Part shown: in pieces, positions 32,275 to 41,849 of the stretch | Position numbering within the stretch: position 1 is the first letter of the stretch | Layout: each line of letters opens with the position of its first letter | Origin: Actinomycetota bacterium | GTDB taxonomy: Bacteria > Actinomycetota > Thermoleophilia > Solirubrobacterales > Solirubrobacteraceae | Direction: 5' to 3' | Length of the DNA: 64,000 nt | Assembly: GCA_005884115.1 (NCBI GenBank) | Contig: VAXW01000005.1 | Coordinates: 992,001-1,056,000 of the forward strand | Notes under the pieces: generated by a model | Told to the model about the DNA's origin: nothing | The model's database searches: none | Seen by the model: only the letters and a program-made list of their open reading frames with translations | Position numbers and translations under genes: made by a program

Positions 32275-33594
32275 CTAGGTCCGTGGGATCTCGCGGAGCA
32301 AGCCGATGAGACGGGCAGCGTGGTCGGCGGCGGCCGCGGTCCTCCCGGCGTCAGCCGCGGCCTGCAGCCGGGCGAGCCGGACATCCAGCTGGCGAAGCTC
32401 GTCGGGCGTGAGCGCGTGGGTGATGCGGTCGCGGACCCAGTCCAGCGTGGTGGCATCGCCGCTTACGGCGGCGGCGTTCCGCGACGCGGCATCCGCACGC
32501 AGGCGCTGGCACCAAAGCTCCATCCGCCCTAGGTCGATGGACTCCTGTGGCTCGTAGCGGAGCTGGAGGTCGAGGACTGACTGCTGGATGTCCAGCGCCA
32601 ACTGGATCGTTCGCCGGCGCCGGCGCCGGTGTACCGCGTGAGACAGCCGACGAAGCGCGCCCTCGAGCTTGGCCGCGATCAGCCGGGGCTGGCCGGCGCG
32701 CCGCAGGCCGGCCCACTGGGCATGCATCGCCTTCACCGTGGCCCTCGCAGCGCGCCAGTCGTCAGCCTCAACGGAGCCGAGCACGCCGGACGCGCCGGTG
32801 CCGAGCCGCTGCGGCCCCGGTGGGGTGGGGGCTGTGAGCGCGTCGGCGGGCACCGCCAGGGCGAGCGCCTCGACGTTTCGGTCTGCGCCGGTGAGGAACT
32901 CCCCGTAGCCGGGGGCAAAAGTCTTGCGCTCGGTCGTGCCGTCGAGGTGGAGCTCCTGGCCCACGATTGCTCCCTTCACCGGGCCATGCGGGCCGGCGAC
33001 CGTCCGGCCAACGGCCTCCACGGTGACCTGCTCGAAGACGATGCCCGGCACGTTCTCGGTCCGGAAGACGTCGCCGAGGCTGGGGTGCGCGGGCATGATC
33101 ATCGCCGGGGGACCCTCCCGGCCGGCGAGCCAGGTGCCCTCGGTAGTGATCGCGTGTCCGTGCAAGTAGTCGATCACGTCCTCGCCCAGGTACCAGACCG
33201 ATCCATCGTCGGCTTGGGCGTAGCGGTCGCGAGCCACCTCCTCCAGGCGGCCGTCACGCCAGGCCATGTACTGCGAGAGCAGCACCTGGATGCGACGGCC
33301 GTTCCAGGTGACGGTCCCGACATCGGGCAGCAGCGTGGTCTCGGAGCGAAACGGACGTCCTTCCTCGCGCCCGAGGAACACGGCCGAGCGCAGGCTTGAG
33401 ATCGGGAACAGAGGGTTGTCGACCCGGGTTGGGTTCGAGAAGGCCGGCGTCGCCAGGTCCACGCGGCTGCTTTCCGGGGCGCAACCATGGCCACTGTATG
33501 TGCCGCACAGCTGGGCCGCCACCGCGGGCCCCGCGGTCACTCCCATGAGGCTCACGGCGATCAGCGCGCTTTTCATACGTCCGATCGCGCTCAT
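32275..33594 (-). CDS. Secreted protein with YxQADDGSVWYLGED domain and helical C terminus
   Basis: 439 residues. N-terminal signal peptide (KSALIAVSLMGVTAGPAVAA, cleavage after about residue 28). Residues 45-265 repeat the domain of the upstream gene: NPLFPI, RYAQADDGSVWYLGED, TTEGTWLAGREGPPAMIMPAHP. Residues 290-439 are Arg/Ala-rich helices, probably a coiled-coil bundle, absent from the neighbour. ATG 33594 overlaps the neighbour's TGA (ATGA), so the two are translationally coupled. I do not recognise the family. Confidence 0.7.
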   Translation of the reverse strand: MSAIGRMKSALIAVSLMGVTAGPAVAAQLCGTYSGHGCAPESSRVDLATPAFSNPTRVDNPLFPISSLRSAVFLGREEGRPFRSETTLLPDVGTVTWNGRRIQVLLSQYMAWRDGRLEEVARDRYAQADDGSVWYLGEDVIDYLHGHAITTEGTWLAGREGPPAMIMPAHPSLGDVFRTENVPGIVFEQVTVEAVGRTVAGPHGPVKGAIVGQELHLDGTTERKTFAPGYGEFLTGADRNVEALALAVPADALTAPTPPGPQRLGTGASGVLGSVEADDWRAARATVKAMHAQWAGLRRAGQPRLIAAKLEGALRRLSHAVHRRRRRRTIQLALDIQQSVLDLQLRYEPQESIDLGRMELWCQRLRADAASRNAAAVSGDATTLDWVRDRITHALTPDELRQLDVRLARLQAAADAGRTAAAADHAARLIGLLREIPRT

Positions 33595-34349
33595 TCGATG
33601 ATCTCCACCAGGCGCAACTGCTCGCGGGGCCCCTTCACCGCGCGCTCTTCCAGCTCGCCGATGCCCTTCGCGTAGAGCTTGTTGTCCAGCACCTTCGGCT
33701 CGAGCGCGGTCGACTCCTCGGTTCGCAGGGCACCCGGGAAGCGGCCAGAGGGCTCGGTTGCGGAGGCTGAGAGGTCGATCGCCCTGAACGTGTCCTCGGC
33801 GTGACCCTGGTACCACTCCTGGCGGAAGCGCCGCCTGAGTTCCGGCTGCGCCTGCATGAACACGCCGGGCTGGGCACCTCGCTCACCAGCGTGGAAGGAA
33901 CCCTCCGTACTCCGCACTTTCCCGCGGCGATCGAGCTCAGCCGTGTCCTCGCCGAAGTACCAGACGTTTCCGCAGCGGTCCTGCGCGTAGTAGTCACTGG
34001 TCCGCTCGGCCGGACGGCCGTTGAGGTAGAGGCGATCCGCGACGACGCGCGTAGTCACGCCGTCGATCACCTTTGTGCGGGATGTTGGAACCACCAGGTC
34101 GAGCGCGTGCTTGCCGTCCTTGACGCCCGAGTAGAGGAGCGTTCTGCCAGGGGTTAGCGGAAACCATGGGTTGTCCACGTTCGGGCCGAACTCGCTTGGC
34201 GGGATCTGCGGGTGGTAGGCGACGCCGGGGCCGAACACGGGTAGCGGGCAGCCGCTCGTGGCCGTCGCCGATCCGGCCGCGCTCGCGCCGACGCAAGCGA
34301 GCAGCACGGCGGCGGGCAGGATGCCTGCGATTGGGCATTTCAGACGCAC
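33591..34349 (-). CDS. Secreted protein with YYAQDRCGNVWYFGED domain
   Basis: 252 residues with a signal peptide (ILPAAVLLACVGASAAGSA). The mature part contains NPWFPLTPGRTLLYSG, YYAQDRCGNVWYFGED and STEGSFHAGERGAQPGVFMQAQP, the same landmarks as the downstream coupled gene, so the pair arose by duplication. Divergent from an OmpR-type response regulator, suggesting control by that two-component system. Role unknown; an extracellular sensing or binding partner is one possibility. Confidence 0.72.
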   Translation of the reverse strand: MRLKCPIAGILPAAVLLACVGASAAGSATATSGCPLPVFGPGVAYHPQIPPSEFGPNVDNPWFPLTPGRTLLYSGVKDGKHALDLVVPTSRTKVIDGVTTRVVADRLYLNGRPAERTSDYYAQDRCGNVWYFGEDTAELDRRGKVRSTEGSFHAGERGAQPGVFMQAQPELRRRFRQEWYQGHAEDTFRAIDLSASATEPSGRFPGALRTEESTALEPKVLDNKLYAKGIGELEERAVKGPREQLRLVEIIE

Positions 34350-34441
34350 GAGAACCTTCCTTCTCTGGGTTGGGTCGAGTGAGCGCGTTGCGCGGGCTAC
34401 GCGAAGGTCTCACAGGGCGCCTGAGGTGACGTTGAGCGGTG

Positions 34442-34459
34442 TTCTCAGACTTCTTTCAG
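34442..34459. promoter_or_regulatory. Direct repeat ttctcag/ctttcag before the response regulator
   Basis: ttctcag (34442-34448) and ctttcag (34453-34459) repeat at 11-base spacing, one helical turn, between the secreted pair and the response regulator gene. OmpR-type proteins bind such tandem half-sites as dimers. This is a candidate self-binding site, not proven. Confidence 0.4.
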
Positions 34460-34485
34460 GAGCGCGCTGGCACACTGGGTGTGCC

Positions 34486-35154
34486 ATGCGCGTGTTGCTG
34501 GTCGAGGACGACAAACGACTGTCGGGTTCACTCGCCCGGGGGCTGCGCGGCGAGGGCTACGCGGTGGACCTGGCGGCCAGCGGCGAGCAGGCGCTATCGG
34601 CGGCGCATGTCCACGACTACGACCTGGTCATCCTCGACGTGATGCTGCCCGGCCCGGACGGGGTGGCCGTGTGTCGCGCACTGCGCGAGGCCGGAAGTTG
34701 GTGCCCTGTGCTCATGCTGACCGCGCGCGACGGCGTGGCCGATCGCGTTCGCGGTCTCGACGCCGGCGCCGACGACTACCTGATCAAGCCGTTCGACTTC
34801 GGCGAGCTGGTAGCGCGGGCGCGCGCGCTGATGCGCCGCGGCACCCCCGAGCGCCCCACCGTCATAACGGCCGGAGATCTCGAGGTCGACCCTGCCGCGC
34901 GCTCGGTGACGCGTGCGGGCAGGCGTATCGCCCTGAGCACCCGCGAGTTCGCCGTGCTCGAGTTCCTGGTGCGACGCGCGGGGCAGATCGTCTCACGCAC
35001 TGAACTGCTCGAGCATGTCTGGGATCGCAACTATGAGGGCTCAACGAACATCATCGATGTGTACGTCGGCTACTTGCGCCGCAAGCTCGAGAACCCCTTC
35101 GGGCAGCCCCTGATCCACACGGTGCGCGGCGCCGGCTACGTGATCTACCAGTGA
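34486..35154 (+). CDS. OmpR-family response regulator
   Basis: 222 residues. Receiver domain: [12 protein letters not shown], phospho-acceptor D51 in [13 protein letters not shown] in MLTARD and K in LIKPFDF. C-terminal OmpR winged helix: [36 protein letters not shown]...[12 protein letters not shown]...[15 protein letters not shown] 34486 is the natural start; an upstream extension is possible in frame but has no similarity. Its TGA overlaps the GTG of the histidine kinase gene. Closest in layout to MprA/TcrA-like systems. Confidence 0.93.
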   Translation: MRVLLVEDDKRLSGSLARGLRGEGYAVDLAASGEQALSAAHVHDYDLVILDVMLPGPDGVAVCRALREAGSWCPVLMLTARDGVADRVRGLDAGADDYLIKPFDFGELVARARALMRRGTPERPTVITAGDLEVDPAARSVTRAGRRIALSTREFAVLEFLVRRAGQIVSRTELLEHVWDRNYEGSTNIIDVYVGYLRRKLENPFGQPLIHTVRGAGYVIYQ

Positions 35155-36554
35155 ACGCCCCGATCCGAGTACGCCTCACCGTCCTGTACGTGCTCGTGCT
35201 CGCCGCGATCGTCGCGGCGCTCACCTTTTTCGTCGTGACGCGCCTGCGAAGCGACCTGACCGCCGAGCTCGACCGCGGTCTGCGAGACTCGGCCGCGCAG
35301 ATCGTGCTCGCGTACCGGGCCGAGGGGCAGGAAGAGTTCCATGACACTGCCCGTACCGTCCTGCCCACCACGGGAAGGGAGCCCGCCGGCGCCCAGCTCA
35401 TCGACCCACTCGGCCGCGTTCTGCTCACGGAGGGCACCCCGCTCACGAGCGTGCCGCTGCTCGATCGCCGAGCCCTCTCCAGAGCGCTGGGCGGCGCTAG
35501 TGTCGCCTCCTCACGCCGCCTGGGGCGCCGGCAGCAGCATCTGCGGCTCATCGCGGTCCCCGCCCAGCGGCGCGGGCAACGAGACGTGCTCATCGTCGCA
35601 GCGTCCCTACATGAGATCGACGATGCAACCCACCGGACGCTTGTGCTGCTGCTGCTCGGCGGGGTAGGCTCGCTGGCGCTCGTCGCGGCTGGCGGATGGT
35701 GGATCGCGCGTCGCGCCCTGCGCCCGGTGGATCGTATGACCACGCGCGCGGACGCGATCGGTATCGACGACCTCTCACAGCGGATTGTGATTCCGCGCGT
35801 CAACGACGAGCTCGCGCACCTCGCCCGCACGCTCAACGCCATGCTCGAGCGTCTCGAGGACGGCGTCCAGGCACGCGAGCGCCTGGTGGCCGATGCGTCG
35901 CACGAGCTGCGCGCGCCGCTCGCGGCGATGCGCGCTGAGATCGACGTCACGCTCGCCCAGGACCGGCTCGATGGTCGGGCGCGCGAGGCGCTGGAGCTCG
36001 CCGGCGATGACGCCGTCCGCCTGACTCGGATCGTCGACAACCTCCTCACGCTCGCCCGCGTCGACGCGGGCCGTCTCGAGCTCCTCGTCGCTCCACACGA
36101 CCTTTCCGACCTCGCCGAGCGGGCCGTGCGCGCACAACGCGCCCCGGCGAGCGAGCGAGAAATCGACCTCGCGGTCGACGGCGACGCGGTGGTGGTGGAC
36201 GTCGACGGTGACCGCTTCGGGCAGGTGCTCGCCAACCTGCTCGACAACGCCGTGCGCAACTCTCCGCAGGGGGGCCGGGTCCGCGTCAGTATCCGCCGCC
36301 AGGCCGCCAGCACGCATGTCACCGTCACCGACGAGGGGCCCGGCATCCCATCCGACGCGCGCGAACATGTCTTCGAGCGCTTCAGCCGCCAGAACGGGGC
36401 TCGCCCCCGCGGCGGCGCAGGACTTGGCCTGGCGATCTGCAAGGAGATCGTCAACGCCCACGGTGGCCGGATCTGGATCGACGGCCACCTCCCGCGCGGG
36501 ACGTCCGTCAAGATCACCCTCGCCGCGGAGCAGGCCTCCAGCGGCTATCCGTAG
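35151..36554 (+). CDS. Membrane sensor histidine kinase
   Basis: 467 residues. TM1 about 8-28, a periplasmic loop of about 130 residues with many Arg, TM2 about 163-185 ([21 protein letters not shown]), HAMP to about 240, the dimerisation box [14 protein letters not shown] with H251, then HATPase_c with N box [12 protein letters not shown]1 DEGPGIP and G2 [16 protein letters not shown] start overlaps the regulator stop (GTGA), giving equimolar translation. The signal sensed outside the cell is unknown; the secreted pair next door is a candidate link. Confidence 0.92.
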   Translation: MNAPIRVRLTVLYVLVLAAIVAALTFFVVTRLRSDLTAELDRGLRDSAAQIVLAYRAEGQEEFHDTARTVLPTTGREPAGAQLIDPLGRVLLTEGTPLTSVPLLDRRALSRALGGASVASSRRLGRRQQHLRLIAVPAQRRGQRDVLIVAASLHEIDDATHRTLVLLLLGGVGSLALVAAGGWWIARRALRPVDRMTTRADAIGIDDLSQRIVIPRVNDELAHLARTLNAMLERLEDGVQARERLVADASHELRAPLAAMRAEIDVTLAQDRLDGRAREALELAGDDAVRLTRIVDNLLTLARVDAGRLELLVAPHDLSDLAERAVRAQRAPASEREIDLAVDGDAVVVDVDGDRFGQVLANLLDNAVRNSPQGGRVRVSIRRQAASTHVTVTDEGPGIPSDAREHVFERFSRQNGARPRGGAGLGLAICKEIVNAHGGRIWIDGHLPRGTSVKITLAAEQASSGYP

Positions 36555-36748
36555 GAGACTGAGGGCATATCACGGCGACCGCACTCGAGCTTCACGGGCC
36601 TCGTCGTCGAGCAATGGCTCACGCGGCCGGGGCCGGTGTGTGCAGTCACCCGGCCGGCTGACGATGACTTCTGGGTCGCTGCCCGGTCTAAGGGTCGCAC
36701 GCCGATGATGCGCACGATCCGTGCCCTTGAGCCACTAAGGAGTCCACG

Positions 36749-37597
36749 ATGACTCAACTGAAGACGCTGATGGTCGGTCTGACATTTCCTGAGCAGCCCC
36801 GATGGCATGAGGGTCGTCTGTGGTTTTCCGACTGGGGAACGCGCGAGGTGATCGCGGTCGACCTTGAGGGCGAAAGCGACGTTGTTCTGCGGGGCCCCTC
36901 CTTTCCCTTGTGTGTCGACTGGCTGCCAGACGGCAGGCTGCTGCTGGTCTCATCCAGGGACGGCCGTCTGCTGTGCCTGGAGCGGGATGGTTCGCTCTCG
37001 ACGTACGCCGATCTGAGTGAAGTGTCGGACCGTCCGCCTGGGAACGAGATGGTGGTTGACGCAGACGGAAGGGTCTACGTCAACGGCGGCGGGTTCGACC
37101 TGATGGCCGGCGAGGCGTTCGCCCCGGGAATGATCGCGATGGTCGGCAACGACGGCTCGGCTCGCGTGGTTGCGGATGACCTCGCATTCCCCAATGGGAT
37201 GCATATCGCCCCGGACGGCTCGACTTTGATCGTTGGCGAGTCGTACGCCCGAAGGCTCACCGCGTTCGACATCGCCGCAGACGGTGGCTTGTCGAACCGG
37301 CGCGTGTGGGCGGACCTGGGTGATGGTGTTCCCGACGGAATCTGTGTCGACGCGGAGGGCGCCGTGTGGTACGCCGATGTCCCCAACAAGCGCTGCGTGC
37401 GTGTCAGCGAGGGTGGCGAGGTGCTCCAGACCATCGAGGTTGACCGAGGCTGCTTCGCGTGCGCACTCGGAGGCGCCGACCGCACCACCCTGCTGATAAC
37501 CGCAAACCAATGGACCGGCCCGGCGAACATGTTTGACCGCACCGAAGGTCAGCTGCTCGCCGTCCCAGCCCCAGCACGCGGCGCCGGCTGGCCGTAG
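36749..37597 (+). CDS. SMP-30/gluconolactonase-like beta-propeller
   Basis: 282 residues: LTFPEQPRWHEGRLWFSDWGTREVIAVD, PPGNEMVVDADGRVYVN, LAFPNGMHIAPDGSTLIVGES, VPDGICVDAEGAVWYADVPNKRCVRV. These are the blades and the metal-site residues (E near the N terminus, N in FPNGM, D in PDGIC) of the SMP-30/lactonase family. It probably hydrolyses a lactone. AAGGAG precedes the ATG. No signal peptide. Monocistronic by spacing. Confidence 0.9.
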   Translation: MTQLKTLMVGLTFPEQPRWHEGRLWFSDWGTREVIAVDLEGESDVVLRGPSFPLCVDWLPDGRLLLVSSRDGRLLCLERDGSLSTYADLSEVSDRPPGNEMVVDADGRVYVNGGGFDLMAGEAFAPGMIAMVGNDGSARVVADDLAFPNGMHIAPDGSTLIVGESYARRLTAFDIAADGGLSNRRVWADLGDGVPDGICVDAEGAVWYADVPNKRCVRVSEGGEVLQTIEVDRGCFACALGGADRTTLLITANQWTGPANMFDRTEGQLLAVPAPARGAGWP

Positions 37598-37673
37598 GCG
37601 GGTCGCGCTTACCGGAGTGGACCCGCTCTCGCGGCCAGACGCGATCTAGGGAGCGGGGTTTGAGCAACCCACG

Positions 37674-38084
37674 CTATTCCCGAGCCACTGGCCGCGGCGC
37701 GCGCTGCGCCTGGGCTCGAGGCGCATCTCCCGTCCATCCGAGTCCGCGGCGGGCGGACCCCGGGAGCTGGCTGACGACGAGGTCGTAGGAGTCCTCGATC
37801 ATGTCGTCGATCATCCGATCGGGGAGGGATCCGTCGATGATCACCGTGTTCCAGTGACGCTTGTTGAGGTGGTATCCGGGAATCACCGACGCGTGCGCCC
37901 CGCGCAACGCATCAGCGAGCTGGGGCTCGCACTTGAGGCTGACCCGAAGCGAGTCGGCGCCAAGCTGGGAAAGGGCAAACATCTTCCCGGCGACCTTGAA
38001 CACCGAGGTCTCTGGGCCGAACGGAAATGTCTCCTCGGCTCCCGCAAAGGAGAGGCAGTGATCGCGAAGCTCAGTGCGATTCAT
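37674..38084 (-). CDS. MmcQ/YjbR-family protein
   Basis: 136 residues: LRDHCLSFAGAEETFPFGPETSVFKVAGKMFAL, VSLKCEPQLADALR, IPGYHLNKRHWNTVIIDGSLPDRMIDDMIEDSYDLVV. That is the whole MmcQ/YjbR (DUF419) fold, which resembles CyaY and may bind DNA. A basic 25-residue tail extends past the fold. Function is not established in the family. Confidence 0.88.
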   Translation of the reverse strand: MNRTELRDHCLSFAGAEETFPFGPETSVFKVAGKMFALSQLGADSLRVSLKCEPQLADALRGAHASVIPGYHLNKRHWNTVIIDGSLPDRMIDDMIEDSYDLVVSQLPGSARRGLGWTGDAPRAQAQRAPRPVARE

Positions 38085-38582
38085 CGCGCGTCGTTTTGGA
38101 GGTAGTCGCGGCGATTTCCCCGTTTGGCGTGGGTGTGTACCGATCCCGTGGCGATCTCAGCGTCCAGACTAACCGGTCGATGAGCAGGGCGGTGAGCGGG
38201 TGAGTGCGCTCGCGTCGCAGACAGTAGCGCGAAACATTCTTAGGTTTTGTTTCTATACATCCGGGTAACTTTGTTCCGTCGGGTCGGTCCGCGAGGGCCG
38301 GCCGAGTAGGGCGCGTATGGAGGTATTGCTCAGCCTGGGGGACCAGAGGCACCAAGCACGGATAGGGGCCGGCGTCGCGCGCTCGTGCGCGCCTGCCATG
38401 GGCGGCCAGCGTTCCCATGCGGGAAGGATTCGCTCATGACCGCGACGCAGTCCGGGATCGCCTGTGCCGCCCCGATGTCCGTCCGAGCTCGTTCGGGGTG
38501 CTCGACCATCGAGTGTGTCGTCGACTCGCGCCAGGAGCGGACCATCACCTGCTCGCCGCCAGATCTAAGGGGAAGGAGTGTT
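38085..38582. other. Long intergenic region before the lipase gene
   Basis: About 500 bases with no supported gene. Around 38225-38280 it turns AT-rich (gaaacattcttaggttttgtttctatacatcc), unlike its surroundings, and holds tatacat as a possible -10 element. The frame of the lipase opens here but without signal-peptide logic until GTG 38583. Confidence 0.4.
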
Positions 38583-39956
38583 GTGCGTAGCGAGAGAAGG
38601 TCACGTCTTTGGAATCACCTCCCGCACCATTTGGGCTTAGTCGTTGCCGCCATGGCCGCGGGCGCGCTGATGATGGCGGTCGTCCCAGCGGCTTATGCGT
38701 CTACCTATGAACGCCGTCCCGTGCTGTTTGTGCATGGCGTTGAGAGCGCCGGCTCGAACTTCGCCTCGCAGGAGATGCGCTTTGAAAGCAACGGCTACCC
38801 GCACGGATGGGTCGAAGCGCTCGATTACAACTCGCTCGGGGCCGCGGCGCAGAATTACAACGGCGAAGTCGAAGAACAGATCGAAGCAGCGATCGCCGCG
38901 CTCAAGCAGCGCACGGGCAAGTCTCAGGTCGATGTCGTGGGGCACTCCGAGGGCACGAAAGTCATGTACCACTATCTGGCCGAAAGCCCAAAGGCCGCCG
39001 AACACCGCGAAAGCGTCGCGGCCTATGTCAACATCGACGGCCAGGAAAAAAACCCCGGCGTGCGCACGCTCGCAGTCTGGGCTGAACGGTCAGGACCCAC
39101 CGGTCCGGAAGGCCGGCACATGGAAGGCGCCGAAAACGTCACCATGCCCGACATGACGCACGTGCAGTCGGCGACGTCGTCGCAGACGTTCGTACAGATC
39201 TTCAAATTCTTCAGGAACAGACTGCCCAAACACGACATCGTCCCGCAGAAATCTGTTCAGCTCGCCGGGAAGGCGCTCGAATTCCCGCAGAACACGGGGC
39301 TGGCGGGCGACACGGTGGAAGTCTGGCCGGTCAACTTCAACGGCGAACGGGCGACCAAAACGCCGATAGCCTCATTCTCGATCACCGACGGCTCTGAGGC
39401 CGGAGGGGCGTGGGGGCCGGTGTCGGCCAAATCCAGCCAGCGCTATGAGTTCGCGCTCGTGAAACCGGACCTCAAGACGCTCCACATCTATTTGGAGCCA
39501 TTCGCCAGGAGCGACTACGACATCCGGCTGCTCGGCTCGATTCCGATCGAGGAGGAGACCGGCAAGTTCCCAGGGAGCTCGGGAGCGGTGATGATCCGGT
39601 ACAAGGAGTACTGGGGCAACGAACCTGGCCAGAACGACGAACTGCTCGTCAATGGGCTCGAGGTCTGCACGCCGTCCCTGTGCCCGTGGCAGAAGAAGGT
39701 GAACGCGTACTTCGCCTTCAACTGGGAAGGCAAGGAAGAAAGCACCCTGAACGAAGAACCGGCGCTGAGCCACCTGCCGTTCATACAGGCGGCGCAGGTG
39801 TACATCCCCGCCAGCGAACCACCGAACGCCATCGTCTCGTATCAGCTGAACTCACGTGGCGGTGGAGGGGTTCGGACCCTCAACATTCCGAACTGGGACG
39901 GGCCTACCAACCAGGTCCAGATCTTCTGGAATGACTTCGAGAGCCTGAACTTCTAG
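38583..39956 (+). CDS. Secreted lipase-like alpha/beta hydrolase
   Basis: 457 residues. Signal peptide (about 1-38: LGLVVAAMAAGALMMAVVPAAYA), then RRPVLFVHGVESAGSNF and the nucleophile elbow GHSEG (S122). A C-terminal half of about 220 residues looks beta-rich (jelly-roll or PLAT-like). GTG 38583 is chosen because AAGGAG lies 6 bases before it and the signal peptide then starts at residue 1. Glutamate is coded mostly by GAA, unlike the GAG-rich neighbours, a sign of recent transfer. Followed by a strong hairpin. Confidence 0.83.
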   Translation: MRSERRSRLWNHLPHHLGLVVAAMAAGALMMAVVPAAYASTYERRPVLFVHGVESAGSNFASQEMRFESNGYPHGWVEALDYNSLGAAAQNYNGEVEEQIEAAIAALKQRTGKSQVDVVGHSEGTKVMYHYLAESPKAAEHRESVAAYVNIDGQEKNPGVRTLAVWAERSGPTGPEGRHMEGAENVTMPDMTHVQSATSSQTFVQIFKFFRNRLPKHDIVPQKSVQLAGKALEFPQNTGLAGDTVEVWPVNFNGERATKTPIASFSITDGSEAGGAWGPVSAKSSQRYEFALVKPDLKTLHIYLEPFARSDYDIRLLGSIPIEEETGKFPGSSGAVMIRYKEYWGNEPGQNDELLVNGLEVCTPSLCPWQKKVNAYFAFNWEGKEESTLNEEPALSHLPFIQAAQVYIPASEPPNAIVSYQLNSRGGGGVRTLNIPNWDGPTNQVQIFWNDFESLNF

Positions 39957-39972
39957 CCACAGTGACGACGTA

Positions 39973-40009
39973 GCGGGCGCTGGGCCCCCGCGAGGGGTCC
40001 CGCGCCCGC
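39973..40009 (+). terminator. Long GC hairpin after the lipase gene
   Basis: A 16-base stem (39973-39988 with 39994-40009), one mismatch and one wobble pair, 5-base loop, 16 bases after the lipase stop. No T-run follows, so this is a rho-independent-like structure of the GC-rich type. Confidence 0.5.
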
Positions 40010-40160
40010 ACGTGGATCGTTCACGCCGAGAGGGGCGACGGCGGCCTGACCGACGCTCGGCGCCGTACGCAAAAGCGGTCGCACAGCCTGCCGCACCAGC
40101 TATGACTCGCCGCCGGTCGCGTTGCTCGCTCCTCCGTCGCGATGCACGTAAGTCCGTCTC

Positions 40161-41705
40161 TTGCAAGAATGTCTGATCGTGGGAGGGGAGAGGCAGACGC
40201 GCTTTACCAGGCGTACGCTGATTGGTTCAGCGACTGCCGGCGCTGCGGCGGCCGCGCTCCCGCGCGTCGCGCGTGCGGAAGGACCGGAAAAGTCGTCGAG
40301 CTCGTCCCTTGCGAGCCTGTCCGTTCCGAAAACGGCCGATGTCGTCGTCGTCGGTGGGGGCCTGGCGGGCTTGAGCGCCGCCCGCGCGATCGCCCGCGCA
40401 GGTCGTTCGGTGGTCGTGCTCGAGGCTCGCGATCGGGTTGGCGGGCGCACCTGGAATCGGCCGATCACGGGCGGCTCCTACATCGACGCCGGCGCCGAGT
40501 TCGTGGGGCCCACCCAGGATCGAATCAAGGCCCTGGCGCAGGCGGTCGGGGTCGAAACCTTCCCGACCTACAACAGCGGCAGCAACGTCTATTGGAAGGA
40601 TGGAAAACGCGAAACCTACGCCGCGAGTGGCCCCACCGGCATCGCGCCGCCGGATCCGGCGTACCTGCCGGACATCGCGCAGATCGTCCAGAAGCTCAAC
40701 ACGATGGCGACGGAAATCGACGTGGAGGCCCCGTGGAAAGCCAAAGAAGCTGTCGAATGGGACAGCCAGACCTTCTACACGTGGCTGAAGGCCAACGAGG
40801 TCAACCCGGACTTCATGCGCCTCGCGTCGACCGCGACCGATGCCATCTTCGGGCAGGAGCCGCGGGATCTGTCGCTGCTCTACGCCGTCTTCTACATCGC
40901 CGCCTCCGGGAACGAAACAAATCAGGGGACCTTCGAACGCAACTTCCAAACCGCCGAAGGGGCCCAGCAGGACCGCTTCGTCGGCGGCAGTCAGCTGATT
41001 TCGATCAGGGTTGCGGGCGAACTTGGTACTAGCGTTGCCTTGAAAGCGCCCGTCCAGCGCATTGTCCAGAATGCCAAAGGCGTCAAAGTCGTAGCCAAGG
41101 GCGGCCGCGTCTCCGCGAAGCAGGTGATCGTGGCGGTTCCCCCGGCCCTGGCCGCTCGCATCGAATACGAACCGCTGCTGCCGGCCCTGCGCGACCAGTT
41201 CACCCAGCGCGCGCCCATGGGCTCCTATGCGAAGGTCGACGCCGTCTACGAACGACCTTTTTGGCGAGAAGAAGGTCTCACCGGCCAGACGGTGAGCGTG
41301 AATGGGCCGGTGAGGGTGACGTTCGACAGCACGCCCAACGAGGGCAGTCCCGGAGTTCTCCTCGGCTTCATCGGCGGCACCGACGCCCGCGGGTGGTATG
41401 GGCTGTCCGCCGAACAGCGCCGCCAGGCCGTGCTGGACAACCTCGCCAACTACTTTGGCGCGCAAGCACGCAACCCGCTCGAATACGTCGAGAACCGGTG
41501 GGCGGATGAACGCTTTAGCCGGGGCGATCCGGTCGCCGGGCTGCCGCCGGGCGTGCTGCTCGACTTCGGCACCGCTCTGCGGGCGCCCGTGGGGCGCATC
41601 CACTGGGCGGGAACCGAGACCTCGGACTTCTGGGTCGGTTATATGGACGGCGCCGTGCGCTCAGGCGAACGGGCAGCCCAGGAAGTTCTAGCCGAGCTCC
41701 CGTAG
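40161..41705 (+). CDS. Tat-exported flavin monoamine oxidase
   Basis: 514 residues. Twin-arginine signal FTRRTLIGSATAGAAAAALP (about 15-38), FAD-binding VVVVGGGLAGLSAARAIARAG with the following EARDRVGGRTW, and the C-terminal GRIHWAGTETSDFWVGYMDGAVRSGERAA, hallmarks of the MAO/LAAO/polyamine oxidase family. It oxidises an amine with O2, releasing aldehyde, ammonia and H2O2, outside the membrane. The start is TTG 40161 or GTG 40179. GAA-rich codon use matches the upstream lipase. Confidence 0.9.
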   Translation: MQECLIVGGERQTRFTRRTLIGSATAGAAAAALPRVARAEGPEKSSSSSLASLSVPKTADVVVVGGGLAGLSAARAIARAGRSVVVLEARDRVGGRTWNRPITGGSYIDAGAEFVGPTQDRIKALAQAVGVETFPTYNSGSNVYWKDGKRETYAASGPTGIAPPDPAYLPDIAQIVQKLNTMATEIDVEAPWKAKEAVEWDSQTFYTWLKANEVNPDFMRLASTATDAIFGQEPRDLSLLYAVFYIAASGNETNQGTFERNFQTAEGAQQDRFVGGSQLISIRVAGELGTSVALKAPVQRIVQNAKGVKVVAKGGRVSAKQVIVAVPPALAARIEYEPLLPALRDQFTQRAPMGSYAKVDAVYERPFWREEGLTGQTVSVNGPVRVTFDSTPNEGSPGVLLGFIGGTDARGWYGLSAEQRRQAVLDNLANYFGAQARNPLEYVENRWADERFSRGDPVAGLPPGVLLDFGTALRAPVGRIHWAGTETSDFWVGYMDGAVRSGERAAQEVLAELP

Positions 41706-41849
41706 AGAGAAGGCCCTCAACCTCATCCGTGCGGCGTTGATACGGGCGGGTCGTGGCCATCGAGGACCGATGATGGGGTCCTGACCCCATTCCAACACGG
41801 TCGGGTACGTGGAAGCCTCCTCAGCATGAACTACGACCAGGGAGGACTG

